A stretch of DNA of 10,484 nucleotides, taken from Thioglobus_B sp964558405. Lineage in GTDB: Bacteria; Pseudomonadota; Gammaproteobacteria; PS1; Pseudothioglobaceae. This document shows positions 1 to 6,984 of this stretch, piece by piece; position 1 is the stretch's first letter; every line of letters starts with the position of its first letter. Where the stretch lies: positions 1-10,484 of the forward strand of contig CAZLDG010000035.1 in NCBI GenBank assembly GCA_964558405.1, read 5' to 3'. The notes under the pieces were generated by a model. It ran no database searches and was not told where the DNA came from. It saw only the letters and a list, made by a program, of their open reading frames with translations. Made by a program: the position numbers and the translations under genes.

Positions 1-920
1 AGCGTGCTGATGAGATTCAGTGGGCTCGTGGTATCAACCCAGGTGACGAAGAGTTTGTAGATTACTTCTTGCCAATCGTAGCAGACGCAGAAGCTGGTTT
101 CGGTGGCGTACTAAACGCGTTTGAATTGATGAAGAACATGATCTCAGCTGGTGCAGCCGGTGTTCACTTTGAAGATCAGCTAGCAGCGGTTAAGAAATGT
201 GGCCACATGGGTGGTAAGGTACTCGTACCAACTTCTGAAGCGGTACAAAAACTAAATGCAGCACGTCTAGCAGCAGACGTTATGGGTACATCAACAATTG
301 TACTAGCGCGTACTGATGCAGAAGCGGCTAACCTACTAACCTCAGATGTGGACGATAACGATAAGCCATTCTGCACGGGTGAGCGTACAACTGAAGGCTT
401 CTACCGTGTGAAGAACGGTCTTGAGCAATCAATCAGCCGTGGTGTTGCTTATGCGCCATATGCCGATCTAGTATGGTGTGAGACTGGCAAGCCGGATATT
501 GGTTTTGCTCGCGAATTCGCAGAAGCAGTATTAAAAGAAAACCCAGGTCAGCTACTATCGTATAACTGTTCACCTTCATTTAACTGGAAGGCCAACCTAA
601 CCGATTCTCAGATTGCTTCATTCCAAGAAGAGCTATCTGCACTAGGTTATAAGTATCAGTTCATCACGCTAGCTGGTATCCACGTTAACTGGTACAACAC
701 ATTCCAGTTTGCACACGCATACGCTCGTGGCGAAGGCATGAAGCATTATTCTGAAATGGTTCAGCAGCCTGAATTCGAAGCGCGTGACAAGGGTTATACC
801 TTCGTATCTCACCAGCAAGAAGTTGGTGCGGGTTACTTTGATGATGTAACAACTGTGATCCAAGGCGGTGCCTCTTCGGTAACAGCACTAACTGGTTCAA
901 CAGAAGAAGAGCAGTTTTAA
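1..920 (+). CDS. aceA: Isocitrate lyase, 3' part (start lies left of the window)
   Basis: Cleaves isocitrate to glyoxylate and succinate, the first step of the cytoplasmic glyoxylate shunt. The reading frame is already open at base 3 and gives 305 residues to the TAA at 918-920. Compared with the roughly 430-residue proteobacterial enzyme, about 130 N-terminal residues are missing at the window edge. The signature KKCGH is present, with the catalytic Cys codon at 198-200. Further family blocks visible are the VADAEAGFGG stretch before it, the YNCSPSFNW substrate-phosphate segment, and a C-terminus ending in TALTGSTEEEQF, as in the short enterobacterial-type enzyme. The TTG at 69 is internal and is not the start. 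It is followed by aceK, rraA and glcB on the same strand. Leucine codons are 15 CTA out of 20, unlike the next genes, which suggests strong expression. The identification is firm; only the N-terminus is unseen. Confidence 0.97.
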   Translation, partial: RADEIQWARGINPGDEEFVDYFLPIVADAEAGFGGVLNAFELMKNMISAGAAGVHFEDQLAAVKKCGHMGGKVLVPTSEAVQKLNAARLAADVMGTSTIVLARTDAEAANLLTSDVDDNDKPFCTGERTTEGFYRVKNGLEQSISRGVAYAPYADLVWCETGKPDIGFAREFAEAVLKENPGQLLSYNCSPSFNWKANLTDSQIASFQEELSALGYKYQFITLAGIHVNWYNTFQFAHAYARGEGMKHYSEMVQQPEFEARDKGYTFVSHQQEVGAGYFDDVTTVIQGGASSVTALTGSTEEEQF

Positions 921-951
921 CCCTCCTTATTAAAACTGTAACTTCTTAATC

Positions 952-991
952 GAAGTGGTTGATTTATACTATGGTGTAATTTAACCACTTC
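952..991 (+). promoter_or_regulatory. Hairpin in the aceA-aceK spacer
   Basis: The arms GAAGTGGTT (952-960) and AACCACTTC (983-991) are perfect 9-bp inverted repeats. One further G-U and one A-U pair are possible inside, leaving a loop of about 18 bases. No T-run follows, so it is not a standard intrinsic terminator. It ends 11 bases before the aceK ATG. The aceK start has no Shine-Dalgarno-like purine run in front of it. Likely roles are protecting the 3' end of the aceA message or damping aceK expression; in Escherichia coli aceK is known to be made far less than aceA. A TATACT at 965-970 inside the loop resembles a -10 box but has no convincing -35. Confidence 0.55.
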
Positions 992-1002
992 ACCCTATCT
1001 TT

Positions 1003-2745
1003 ATGAGTACACAGCTTGCCAACAATTTGCCAAGCGCAACTGCCAAGCGCATATTAACTGGATTTGAAACCCATTATCGCGTGTTTCAACAGGCCTCTGT
1101 TCAGGCCAAATCTCGGTTTGAAAAATGTCAATGGCAACAACTTTTAGACGACTACAAAGCGCGTCTTTATTTCTACGATAAGCAAGTTAAGCAATTTTGT
1201 GCAGAACTTAGCAAAGAAATCGACACTGAACTGTTTGATGAGCAAATATGGATTGCCACCAAGCAAGCCTATATCAATCTAAGCTCACAGCATAAACAGC
1301 CTGAGTTGGCTGAGACTTTTTATAATTCGGTTTTTTGCTTGTTGTTCGATAAGCGTTTTTACAACAACAATTTTATTTTCGTTCGTCCAGGTATCTCCAC
1401 CACCTTTATTGATATGGATGAACCCATTATTCGCAGTTATTACATTAACAACCAGCAATTAGAGCAAACCCTAAAAGAGGTGTTTGATGGTTGTGAGTTT
1501 GCTGCACCTTATCAAGACCTAGAGCGCGACATTACTCGCGTTAAAGAACAACTCTCTAAACAGCTAGATTTGGCTGAGGATGAGGTGTTTGAGATTCAAT
1601 TAATTGACTCGACTTTTTTCCGTCGTAAGGCGGCGTATTTAATTGGTAAAGTGGTGATGAAAAACAATCAGATTCACCCACTACTGATTGCGCTATTAAA
1701 TGACGAAGACAGTGGTATTTACGTCGATGCACTACTGACCGATGTTAGTAGTATTGCCGTGGTATTTAGTTTCTCGCGTTCGTACTTTTTCGTCGAAAGT
1801 GACTACCCAGCAGCGGTAGTGGATTTTCTAAAAGCCATTTTGCCAGCCAAAACCAAGGCAGAACTCTATAGTTCGATTGGTCTGCACAAGCAGGGCAAGA
1901 CCTTATTGTATCGCAGCTTTTTGAAATACTCTCGCAGTACTGGAGAGAAGCTCATGTTGGCACCCGGTATTAAAGGCATGGTGATGACCGTGTTTACTTT
2001 CCCGATGTTTCCTTATGTGTTTAAGGTGATTAACGACAACTTCGCACCGCCGAAGATGACCACCAAACAACAGGTGCGTGACAAATACTTCTTTGTTAAA
2101 AACCATTGCAAGGTCGGACGCATGGCCGATACTTGGGAGTTTTCTAATGTGGCATTTCCTATTCGCGATCTAGACGAGGACTTATTAGAGGAACTTAAGA
2201 ACAAGGTGGGCTCGAGCATCTCTATTGAGGGTGATTTATTGATTATGAAGCATCTGTATATGGAAAACAAGATGACGCCACTCAACATCTACATGCAAAA
2301 CGCCAATGAGCAGGAGTTGGAGCATATTGTTAATGATTATGGTAAGGCCATTGATGAGCTAATTAATGCCGATATTTTCCCGGGTGATATGCTGACTAAG
2401 AACTTTGGTGTAACGCGTCAAAACCGCGTGGTTTTCTATGATTATGACGAGATCACCACCATGGACCAACCGGTGTTTAGAAAGATTCCGCAGGCCAGAA
2501 ATGATGAAGAGGAAATGGCGGCTGAGCCTTGGTATTACGTTGGCCCTGATGATGTCTTCCCTGAGGAATTTAAGTTGTTTATGTTTAATCAAAACAGCAG
2601 CAAGAAGATCTTTAATCAGTCTTATCAAAAATTGTTGGACTCTGAGTATTGGAAGTCCGTACAAACCAACATTCAAAATGGCGATGTGGTGGATTACTAT
2701 CCTTATCAACAACAGCATCGCATGTGTGAAATCTATCAATCCTAA
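1003..2745 (+). CDS. aceK: Isocitrate dehydrogenase kinase/phosphatase
   Basis: Bifunctional enzyme that phosphorylates isocitrate dehydrogenase to inactivate it, and dephosphorylates it again, steering isocitrate between the TCA cycle and the glyoxylate shunt. At 580 residues it matches the E. coli protein (578). The N-terminal regulatory half (about 1-310) is followed by the kinase-like domain: APGIKGMV at 320-327 is the ATP-binding loop, K341 lies in YVFKVIND, the RMADTWEF block is at 373-380, D462 is in GDMLTKNFG, and D480 is in FYDYDEI. D462 and D480 have the same 18-residue spacing as the E. coli catalytic Asp pair (457/475). The ATG at 1003 is chosen because the N-terminus aligns in length, although no ribosome binding site is visible upstream. 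It lies 82 bp behind aceA and 11 bp before rraA. Leucine codons look mixed, fitting low expression. Confidence 0.96.
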   Translation: MSTQLANNLPSATAKRILTGFETHYRVFQQASVQAKSRFEKCQWQQLLDDYKARLYFYDKQVKQFCAELSKEIDTELFDEQIWIATKQAYINLSSQHKQPELAETFYNSVFCLLFDKRFYNNNFIFVRPGISTTFIDMDEPIIRSYYINNQQLEQTLKEVFDGCEFAAPYQDLERDITRVKEQLSKQLDLAEDEVFEIQLIDSTFFRRKAAYLIGKVVMKNNQIHPLLIALLNDEDSGIYVDALLTDVSSIAVVFSFSRSYFFVESDYPAAVVDFLKAILPAKTKAELYSSIGLHKQGKTLLYRSFLKYSRSTGEKLMLAPGIKGMVMTVFTFPMFPYVFKVINDNFAPPKMTTKQQVRDKYFFVKNHCKVGRMADTWEFSNVAFPIRDLDEDLLEELKNKVGSSISIEGDLLIMKHLYMENKMTPLNIYMQNANEQELEHIVNDYGKAIDELINADIFPGDMLTKNFGVTRQNRVVFYDYDEITTMDQPVFRKIPQARNDEEEMAAEPWYYVGPDDVFPEEFKLFMFNQNSSKKIFNQSYQKLLDSEYWKSVQTNIQNGDVVDYYPYQQQHRMCEIYQS

Positions 2746-2756
2746 GAGGTCAACCC

Positions 2757-3236
2757 ATGAAAGCAACCTGCGACATTTCTGATGAATTACACCCTAATGT
2801 TCAATACTTAGAGCCTGGCTATCAAAGCTATGGTGCCAATACTGAGTTTTGTGGTGAGATTTATACGGTGAAATGTTTTGAGGATAATTCCTTAGTGCGA
2901 GAGTTGGTGGGTACCGAGGGTCGTGGCCGCGTGCTGGTGGTCGATGCAGGGGGTTCTAAGCGTTGCGCTATGTTGGGGGATTTATTGGCGGCCAAGGCGG
3001 TGAAAAACAATTGGGCTGGCGTGCTGATGTATGGTCTGATTCGTGATTCTAAAGAAATTAACCAAATGCCAATTGGTGTGCGTGCTTTGGGCACATTTCC
3101 ATTAAAGAGTGTGAAAAAAGGTTTGGGGGAGCAGGGGATTGAGCTGAACTTCTCCGGTGTTAGGTTTGTACCTGGCGAATATTTATACGCCGATGAAGAT
3201 GGCGTTATCGTAATTAAGGAGGCATTATCGTGCTAG
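2757..3236 (+). CDS. rraA: RraA-family protein (RNase E regulator-like or pyruvate-type aldolase/oxaloacetate decarboxylase)
   Basis: The 159 residues match the RraA family over the full length (E. coli RraA is 161), including YTVKCFEDN, GRGRVLVVDAGGS at 55-67 and the C-terminal YLYADEDGVIV. RraA in E. coli binds RNase E and its scaffold domain and slows RNA decay. The fold is shared with HMG/CHA aldolases and oxaloacetate decarboxylases, which use a D-x20-R-D motif. This protein has exactly that: D75, then R96-D97. From memory, E. coli RraA has Ala and Gln at the two Asp positions. An enzymatic role on oxaloacetate or a 4-hydroxy-2-oxo acid is therefore plausible. The start is supported by AGAGGT at 2745-2750, overlapping the aceK stop. 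Its end overlaps glcB by 7 bases. None of its 16 leucine codons is CTA. The family is firm; the function is open. Confidence 0.85.
   Translation: MKATCDISDELHPNVQYLEPGYQSYGANTEFCGEIYTVKCFEDNSLVRELVGTEGRGRVLVVDAGGSKRCAMLGDLLAAKAVKNNWAGVLMYGLIRDSKEINQMPIGVRALGTFPLKSVKKGLGEQGIELNFSGVRFVPGEYLYADEDGVIVIKEALSC
3216..3222 (+). promoter_or_regulatory. Ribosome binding site that fixes the GTG start of glcB
   Basis: AAGGAGG is a near-perfect anti-16S match placed 7 bases before GTG at 3230. It lies inside the end of the RraA-family gene, whose stop (3234-3236) is downstream of the glcB start. The 7-base overlap suggests coupled translation of the two genes. Confidence 0.8.
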
Positions 3237-5511
3237 AGAATAACTATCAAAATGTGGCTGGATTTCAAGTTAGCAGTCGCCTATATCAATTTGTTGAACA
3301 AGAAGTATTACCGGGCCTGAATCTGCAGAGCGAGGATTTTTTCCAGTCTGTGGTTGGATTGATTGGCGAGCTTAGAGAGGAAAATCAATCACTACTGGCT
3401 AAGCGTGATCACTTACAGGCACAAATTGACACTTGGCACCAAGCACATCCAGGTGCGGTTGATTTGCCCAGCTATAAGCAATTCTTGCAAGAGATTGGCT
3501 ACCTATTGCCAAAGCCCGCACCATTCTCGGTAGAGCTAGATCAGGTCGATGATGAGATTGCCAGAATTGCTGGCGCGCAGCTGGTGGTACCTGCCTCTAA
3601 TTCGCGTTTTGCACTCAATGCGGTGAACGCTCGCTGGGGTAGCTTGTATGACACCCTATATGGCACCAATGCTATTGCCAATGAAGGCGAGTATAAGATC
3701 GGTTCTGAGCCTAATCCTAAGCGCGCGGCCAAGGTGATTGCTTGGGCTAATAGTTTTCTAGATGAGGTTCTGCCACTAGAGCATGGTACTTATGCCCAGG
3801 TGGTTGCAGTAGATACCACCGCAGGACNNNNNNNNNNNNNNNNNNNNNNNNNNNNNNNNNNNNNNNNNNNNNNNNNNNNNNNNNNNNNNNNNNNNNNNNN
3901 NNNNNNNNNNNNNNNNNNNNNNNNNNNCCACTAGAGCATGGTACTTATGCCCAGGTGGTTGCAGTAGATACCACCGCAGGACTTAGTTTTAGATTGGATG
4001 ATGCCAGCACTACCACACTACAACAAGCCGAAGCTTTTGTTGGTGTGAGTGAGAACGGCGGTGTGCTATTAAAGCACCACAATCTACATATTGAATTGGT
4101 ACTGGATGAGAACACTCACGGCATGATTGACGTGTTGTTAGAATCAGCAGTGACCACCATTATTGACTTAGAAGACTCGGTAGCCACAGTAGGCATTGAG
4201 GAGAAGATTGACGCCTATCGCAACTTCCTAGGTCTGATGAAAGGTGACTTGGAGGCCAAGTTTAACAAAGGTGGCAAGCAACTTAGTCGTCGTATGAATG
4301 CCGACAAGACTTATACCAACAATGCAGGTGAGTCTTGTACCTTATCGGGCTCCAGTTTGATGTTGGTACGTAATGTGGGTCATCATATGCTTAGTGACCT
4401 AATCATTGATGAGCAGGGCAATGAAGCGCCTGAGGGCATGATTGACGTTATGGTAACCACATTGATTGCTCTGCATGATATTCAACAGCGCAAAGCCAAC
4501 TCTAAATGTGGCAACCTATATATTGTAAAACCAAAGATGCACGGACCAGAAGAGGTAGCCTTTAGTGTGAAACTCTTTTCCAAGGTTGAGCAATTATTAG
4601 GTCTGCGTGCTAACAGTTTGAAGATTGGCATTATGGACGAAGAGCGTCGTACCAGTACCAATCTGGCAGCCTGTATTGAAGCAGCAAAAAACCGTGTGAT
4701 TTTTATTAATACTGGCTTTTTGGACCGTACTGGCGATGAGATTCACACCAGTATGCACGCGGGTGTAATGCTACCTAAGGGCGAGATTAAAAACCAGGCT
4801 TGGATTGGTGCTTATGAAGCGCTGAATGTTAAAACTGGCTTGGATTGTGGCATGTATCAAAATGCGCAAATCGGTAAAGGTATGTGGGCTCAACCCGATC
4901 AAATGGATGAGATGCTAGCGACCAAAATTGCGCACTTAGAAGCAGGCGCTAACTGTGCTTGGGTACCTTCGCCAACCGCAGCCACCCTGCACGCTACGCA
5001 TTATCATCGTTTTGATGTGTTTGCCCGTCAACAACAATTGATGGCAGAAGACTTGGAAATTGCAGAAGATGATCTTCTGTTGGCGCCTTTGGCAACACAA
5101 GAACTAAGCCAGGAACAAATTCAAACTGAGCTAGATAATAATGCTCAAAGTATTTTGGGCTACGTGGTACGCTGGATCGATCAAGGTGTGGGTTGCTCTA
5201 AAGTGAAAGACATTAATCAAGTAGGTTTGATGGAAGATCGTGCAACTCTGCGTATTTCTTCACAACACATGGCCAATTGGTTGCATCATGGTGTGTGCGA
5301 TAAGGCGCAAGTGGAAGCAACTTTTAAGGCCATGGCCAAGGTAGTGGATGAGCAAAACCAAGACGATCCGTTTTATCAAAATATGGCGCCTGGCTATGAT
5401 GGCTTTGCCTTCCAGGCGGCTTTAGCCTTGGTATATCGAGGTGTTGAAGAGCCTAATGGCTACACCGAGCCAGCACTGCGTGAGTTTAGACAGAAAAAAC
5501 TAGGCGCTTAG
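3230..5511 (+). CDS. glcB: Malate synthase G (frame interrupted by an assembly gap)
   Basis: Condenses glyoxylate with acetyl-CoA to give malate and CoA, the second shunt step. Residues 1-199 lie before the gap. After removing 155 bases (100 N plus one copy of a 55-base repeat) the frame continues to a TAG at 5509-5511, giving 708 residues against 723 in E. coli GlcB. In joined numbering the expected active-site residues are R329 (VRNVGHHM), E419 (MDEERRTS), D447 (GFLDRTGDE) and D618 (LMEDRATLR), placed by motif alignment with E. coli R338, E427, D455 and D631; C604 in GCSKV matches E. coli C617. WVPSPTAATLHA and ILGYVVRW are also typical of isoform G. The GTG start is set by a strong ribosome binding site. 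It is the last gene of the cluster and ends 3 bases from the convergent xerD. The gene is probably intact in the organism. Confidence 0.95.
3773..3982. repeat. Direct 55-bp duplication flanking the N gap (assembly artefact)
   Basis: Bases 3773-3827 and 3928-3982 are identical over all 55 positions, and they abut the run of N directly on both sides. In the protein both copies encode the same segment, ending QVVAVDTTAG. Malate synthase G has no such tandem repeat. The pattern is that of two contigs ending in the same k-mer (k = 55) which the scaffolder joined with a default gap instead of merging. Confidence 0.93.
3828..3927. other. Scaffold gap of exactly 100 N
   Basis: All 100 bases are undetermined. 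The round length is a usual placeholder for a gap of unknown size. Because the flanks are identical and removing 155 bases restores the reading frame, the true sequence here is probably nothing at all. Confidence 0.95.
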
Positions 5512-5514
5512 GTA

Positions 5515-6396
5515 TTAGCCACGCGGATGGTGTTTGCTGTGCTGTGATTTGAGCTGCACGTTGTGAATATGAGTATAGATTTGTGTGGTGGTAATATCAC
5601 TATGTCCCAGCATTAATTGTACGCTACGCAGATCGGCCCCGCTTTGTATCAAGTGCGTGGCAAAGGCGTGGCGTAGACTGTGTGGAGACAAGGGTTTATC
5701 AATGCCAGCCTTGGCAGCGTAGGTCTTAACAATATAGAAGAAATTCTGCCGACTCATGGCCTGAGCACGATTACTAAGAAAATAACTCGAAGACTGCTTG
5801 CCCTTTAATAAATGCTGGCGTGAGTGAGTTTCGTAGTCTTGTAGATACTGGATAGCAATTTCGCCCATTGGCAAAATACGCTCTTTGTTGCCCTTGCCAT
5901 GGATGCGAATGTATTCATCACTCAAGTTGATGTGTTGATAATTTAGATTAATCAACTCTGAAACACGCAGACCACAAGAATACAACAACTCGAGCATGGC
6001 ACGATCACGCAGACCAAAGATGGTTTTGGTATCGGGTGCATCCAATAGTGCTTCCACTTCCTTGACATCTAAAAATACTGGCAGTTTTTGTACTTGCTTG
6101 GGCGAGCTAAGTTGAGCACTGGGATCGCTCTCTATTTGCCCTGTGTCAACCAAGTATTGATAAAACGTGCGAAAACAGGTGAGGATGCGTGCTTGTGTGG
6201 CACTGGAGAGTTGTTTCTCAGTGCGTTGTCTAAAGTATTGATTAATCTCCGACGTGCTGATTTGACGCAGATCTTTGTTGAGGAATCTGTCAAACAAGTT
6301 TAAATCAGACTTATAGGCTGACAATGTGTTGGGACTGGCACCGGTGCTCAGCCAATAATGATCCAGGAACTGGTCAATTAATATTGCATTGTTCAT
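5515..6396 (-). CDS. xerD: Site-specific tyrosine recombinase XerD
   Basis: With XerC, resolves chromosome dimers at the dif site at the division septum under FtsK control. The 293 residues match XerD (298 in E. coli) from end to end. The N-terminal SAM-like core-binding domain is about 1-95 and the catalytic domain about 105-290. All catalytic residues are visible: R144 (GLRVSEL), K168 (GKGNKER), H239 and R242 (HSLRHAFATHL), H265 (LGHSD) and the nucleophile Y274 (IYTH). The C-terminus HHPRG resembles HHPRA of XerD more than XerC, which favours D over C. It converges with glcB, 3 bases apart. The ATG at 6394-6396 gives the expected N-terminus, but no ribosome binding site is seen and the rplS terminator lies only about 17 bases upstream. 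It is a core gene, not a sign of a mobile element. Confidence 0.93.
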   Translation of the reverse strand: MNNAILIDQFLDHYWLSTGASPNTLSAYKSDLNLFDRFLNKDLRQISTSEINQYFRQRTEKQLSSATQARILTCFRTFYQYLVDTGQIESDPSAQLSSPKQVQKLPVFLDVKEVEALLDAPDTKTIFGLRDRAMLELLYSCGLRVSELINLNYQHINLSDEYIRIHGKGNKERILPMGEIAIQYLQDYETHSRQHLLKGKQSSSYFLSNRAQAMSRQNFFYIVKTYAAKAGIDKPLSPHSLRHAFATHLIQSGADLRSVQLMLGHSDITTTQIYTHIHNVQLKSQHSKHHPRG

Positions 6397-6412
6397 GGTC
6401 TAAATTTTAGAG

Positions 6413-6443
6413 AAAAAAAATGCCGGCTGGTGCCGGCATTTTT
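6413..6443 (-). terminator. Intrinsic terminator after rplS
   Basis: The GC core is TGCCGGC / GCCGGCA with a 4-base loop (6428-6431). A-T pairs extend the stem to 12 bp (6416-6443). On the minus strand it is followed by eight T, a strong rho-independent signal about 20 bases past the rplS stop. On the plus strand TTTTTATT follows, so it may also stop antisense transcription entering rplS. Its T-run ends about 17 bases before the xerD start codon. Confidence 0.92.
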
Positions 6444-6462
6444 ATTAAAAAGTAGACCTGGT

Positions 6463-6813
6463 TTATTTCTTGGCCAACTTTTCTTTAATTCTAGCTGCCT
6501 TACCCGTTAGACCACGTAGGTAGTATAGCTTGGCTTGACGCACTTTACCGCGACGCTTAACTTCAACCGAATCAATCATGTTTGAATGTGTTTGGAAAAC
6601 ACGCTCAACACCTTCGCCATGTGAGATTTTTCTCACTGTGAAAGCTGAACCGATACCACGGTTTTTCTTAGCAATAACCACACCTTCAAAAGCCTGTAGT
6701 CTTTCACGGTTGCCTTCACGTACTTTTACTTGTACAACAACGGTATCGCCTTGGGCGAATTCAGGAATGTCGTCTCTTAGTTGCTCTTGTTCAATTTGGT
6801 CGATTAAGTTCAT
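6463..6813 (-). CDS. rplS: 50S ribosomal protein L19
   Basis: Large-subunit protein lying at the 30S-50S interface. The start at 6813 gives 116 residues, close to the E. coli length. The longer frame, starting from a TTG at 6846, would add 11 residues unlike L19 and would overlap the promoter, so it is rejected. Family blocks are visible: MNLIDQIEQEQ at the N-terminus, RLQAFEGVVIA, FTVRKISHGEGVERVFQTHS, KLYYLRGLTGKAARIKEKL near the end. Leucine codons are 5 CTA of 7, as in aceA and dsrB. No clear Shine-Dalgarno precedes the ATG. The usual rpsP-rimM-trmD partners are not upstream; the region upstream is a divergent spacer shared with gltD, so the gene is a single transcription unit ending at the terminator at 6413-6443. 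Confidence 0.96.
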   Translation of the reverse strand: MNLIDQIEQEQLRDDIPEFAQGDTVVVQVKVREGNRERLQAFEGVVIAKKNRGIGSAFTVRKISHGEGVERVFQTHSNMIDSVEVKRRGKVRQAKLYYLRGLTGKAARIKEKLAKK

Positions 6814-6845
6814 TGCGCTAAAATATGAAATATCAAAAACGGGCA

Positions 6846-6874
6846 ATTATACCGTGAATATTGTGCGTTAACAA
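6846..6874 (-). promoter_or_regulatory. Sigma-70 type promoter of rplS
   Basis: On the minus strand, TTGTTA (6869-6874) is separated by exactly 17 bases from a perfect TATAAT (6846-6851). An A/T-rich block just upstream of the -35 (about 6880-6900) resembles an UP element, common at ribosomal promoters. Transcription would start near 6839 and give a leader of about 25 bases. Confidence 0.75.
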
Positions 6875-6925
6875 GACAAGAATTTAATATTATTTTTCCA
6901 GCTTAATTTATCTGTGTTTTCCAGT

Positions 6926-6954
6926 ATGCAAAAAGTAGTCGAGTATGGCATAAT
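6926..6954 (+). promoter_or_regulatory. Possible promoter of the gltD-type gene
   Basis: CATAAT at 6949-6954 is a good -10 candidate, with a weak ATGCAA at 6926-6931 and a 17-base spacer. It sits in the 171-base spacer between the divergent starts of rplS (6813) and gltD (6985). An alternative -10 is the overlapping TAATAT. The -35 matches consensus at only three of six positions, so this is tentative. Confidence 0.4.
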
Positions 6955-6984
6955 ATCGGGTTTTATATTTAAGTCGTTTTAGAG

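Noticed and set aside
2359..2766. Open frames of 60-135 codons on the opposite strand of aceK, gltD, dsrA and others
   Set aside because: They lie wholly or almost wholly within strongly supported genes, have no recognisable family and no ribosome binding context. They are shadows of the real genes.
3230..3934. Treating glcB as two genes or a pseudogene
   Set aside because: The interruption coincides with the N gap and an exact duplicated 55-mer. Collapsing it restores a full-length frame with all active-site residues.
5063..5079. Inverted repeat CAGAAGAT / ATCTTCTG around a single G inside glcB
   Set aside because: It lies in well-conserved coding sequence in the middle of the gene, and the repetitive Glu/Asp/Leu codons explain it. 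No sign of a regulatory role.
5515..6396. Tyrosine recombinase as evidence for an integrated element or integron
   Set aside because: Length, C-terminus and motifs fit housekeeping XerD. No attachment site, cargo genes or tRNA target is nearby.
6814..6846. Longer L19 start at the TTG at 6846
   Set aside because: The 11 extra residues do not resemble L19, and the TTG overlaps the predicted -10 box.
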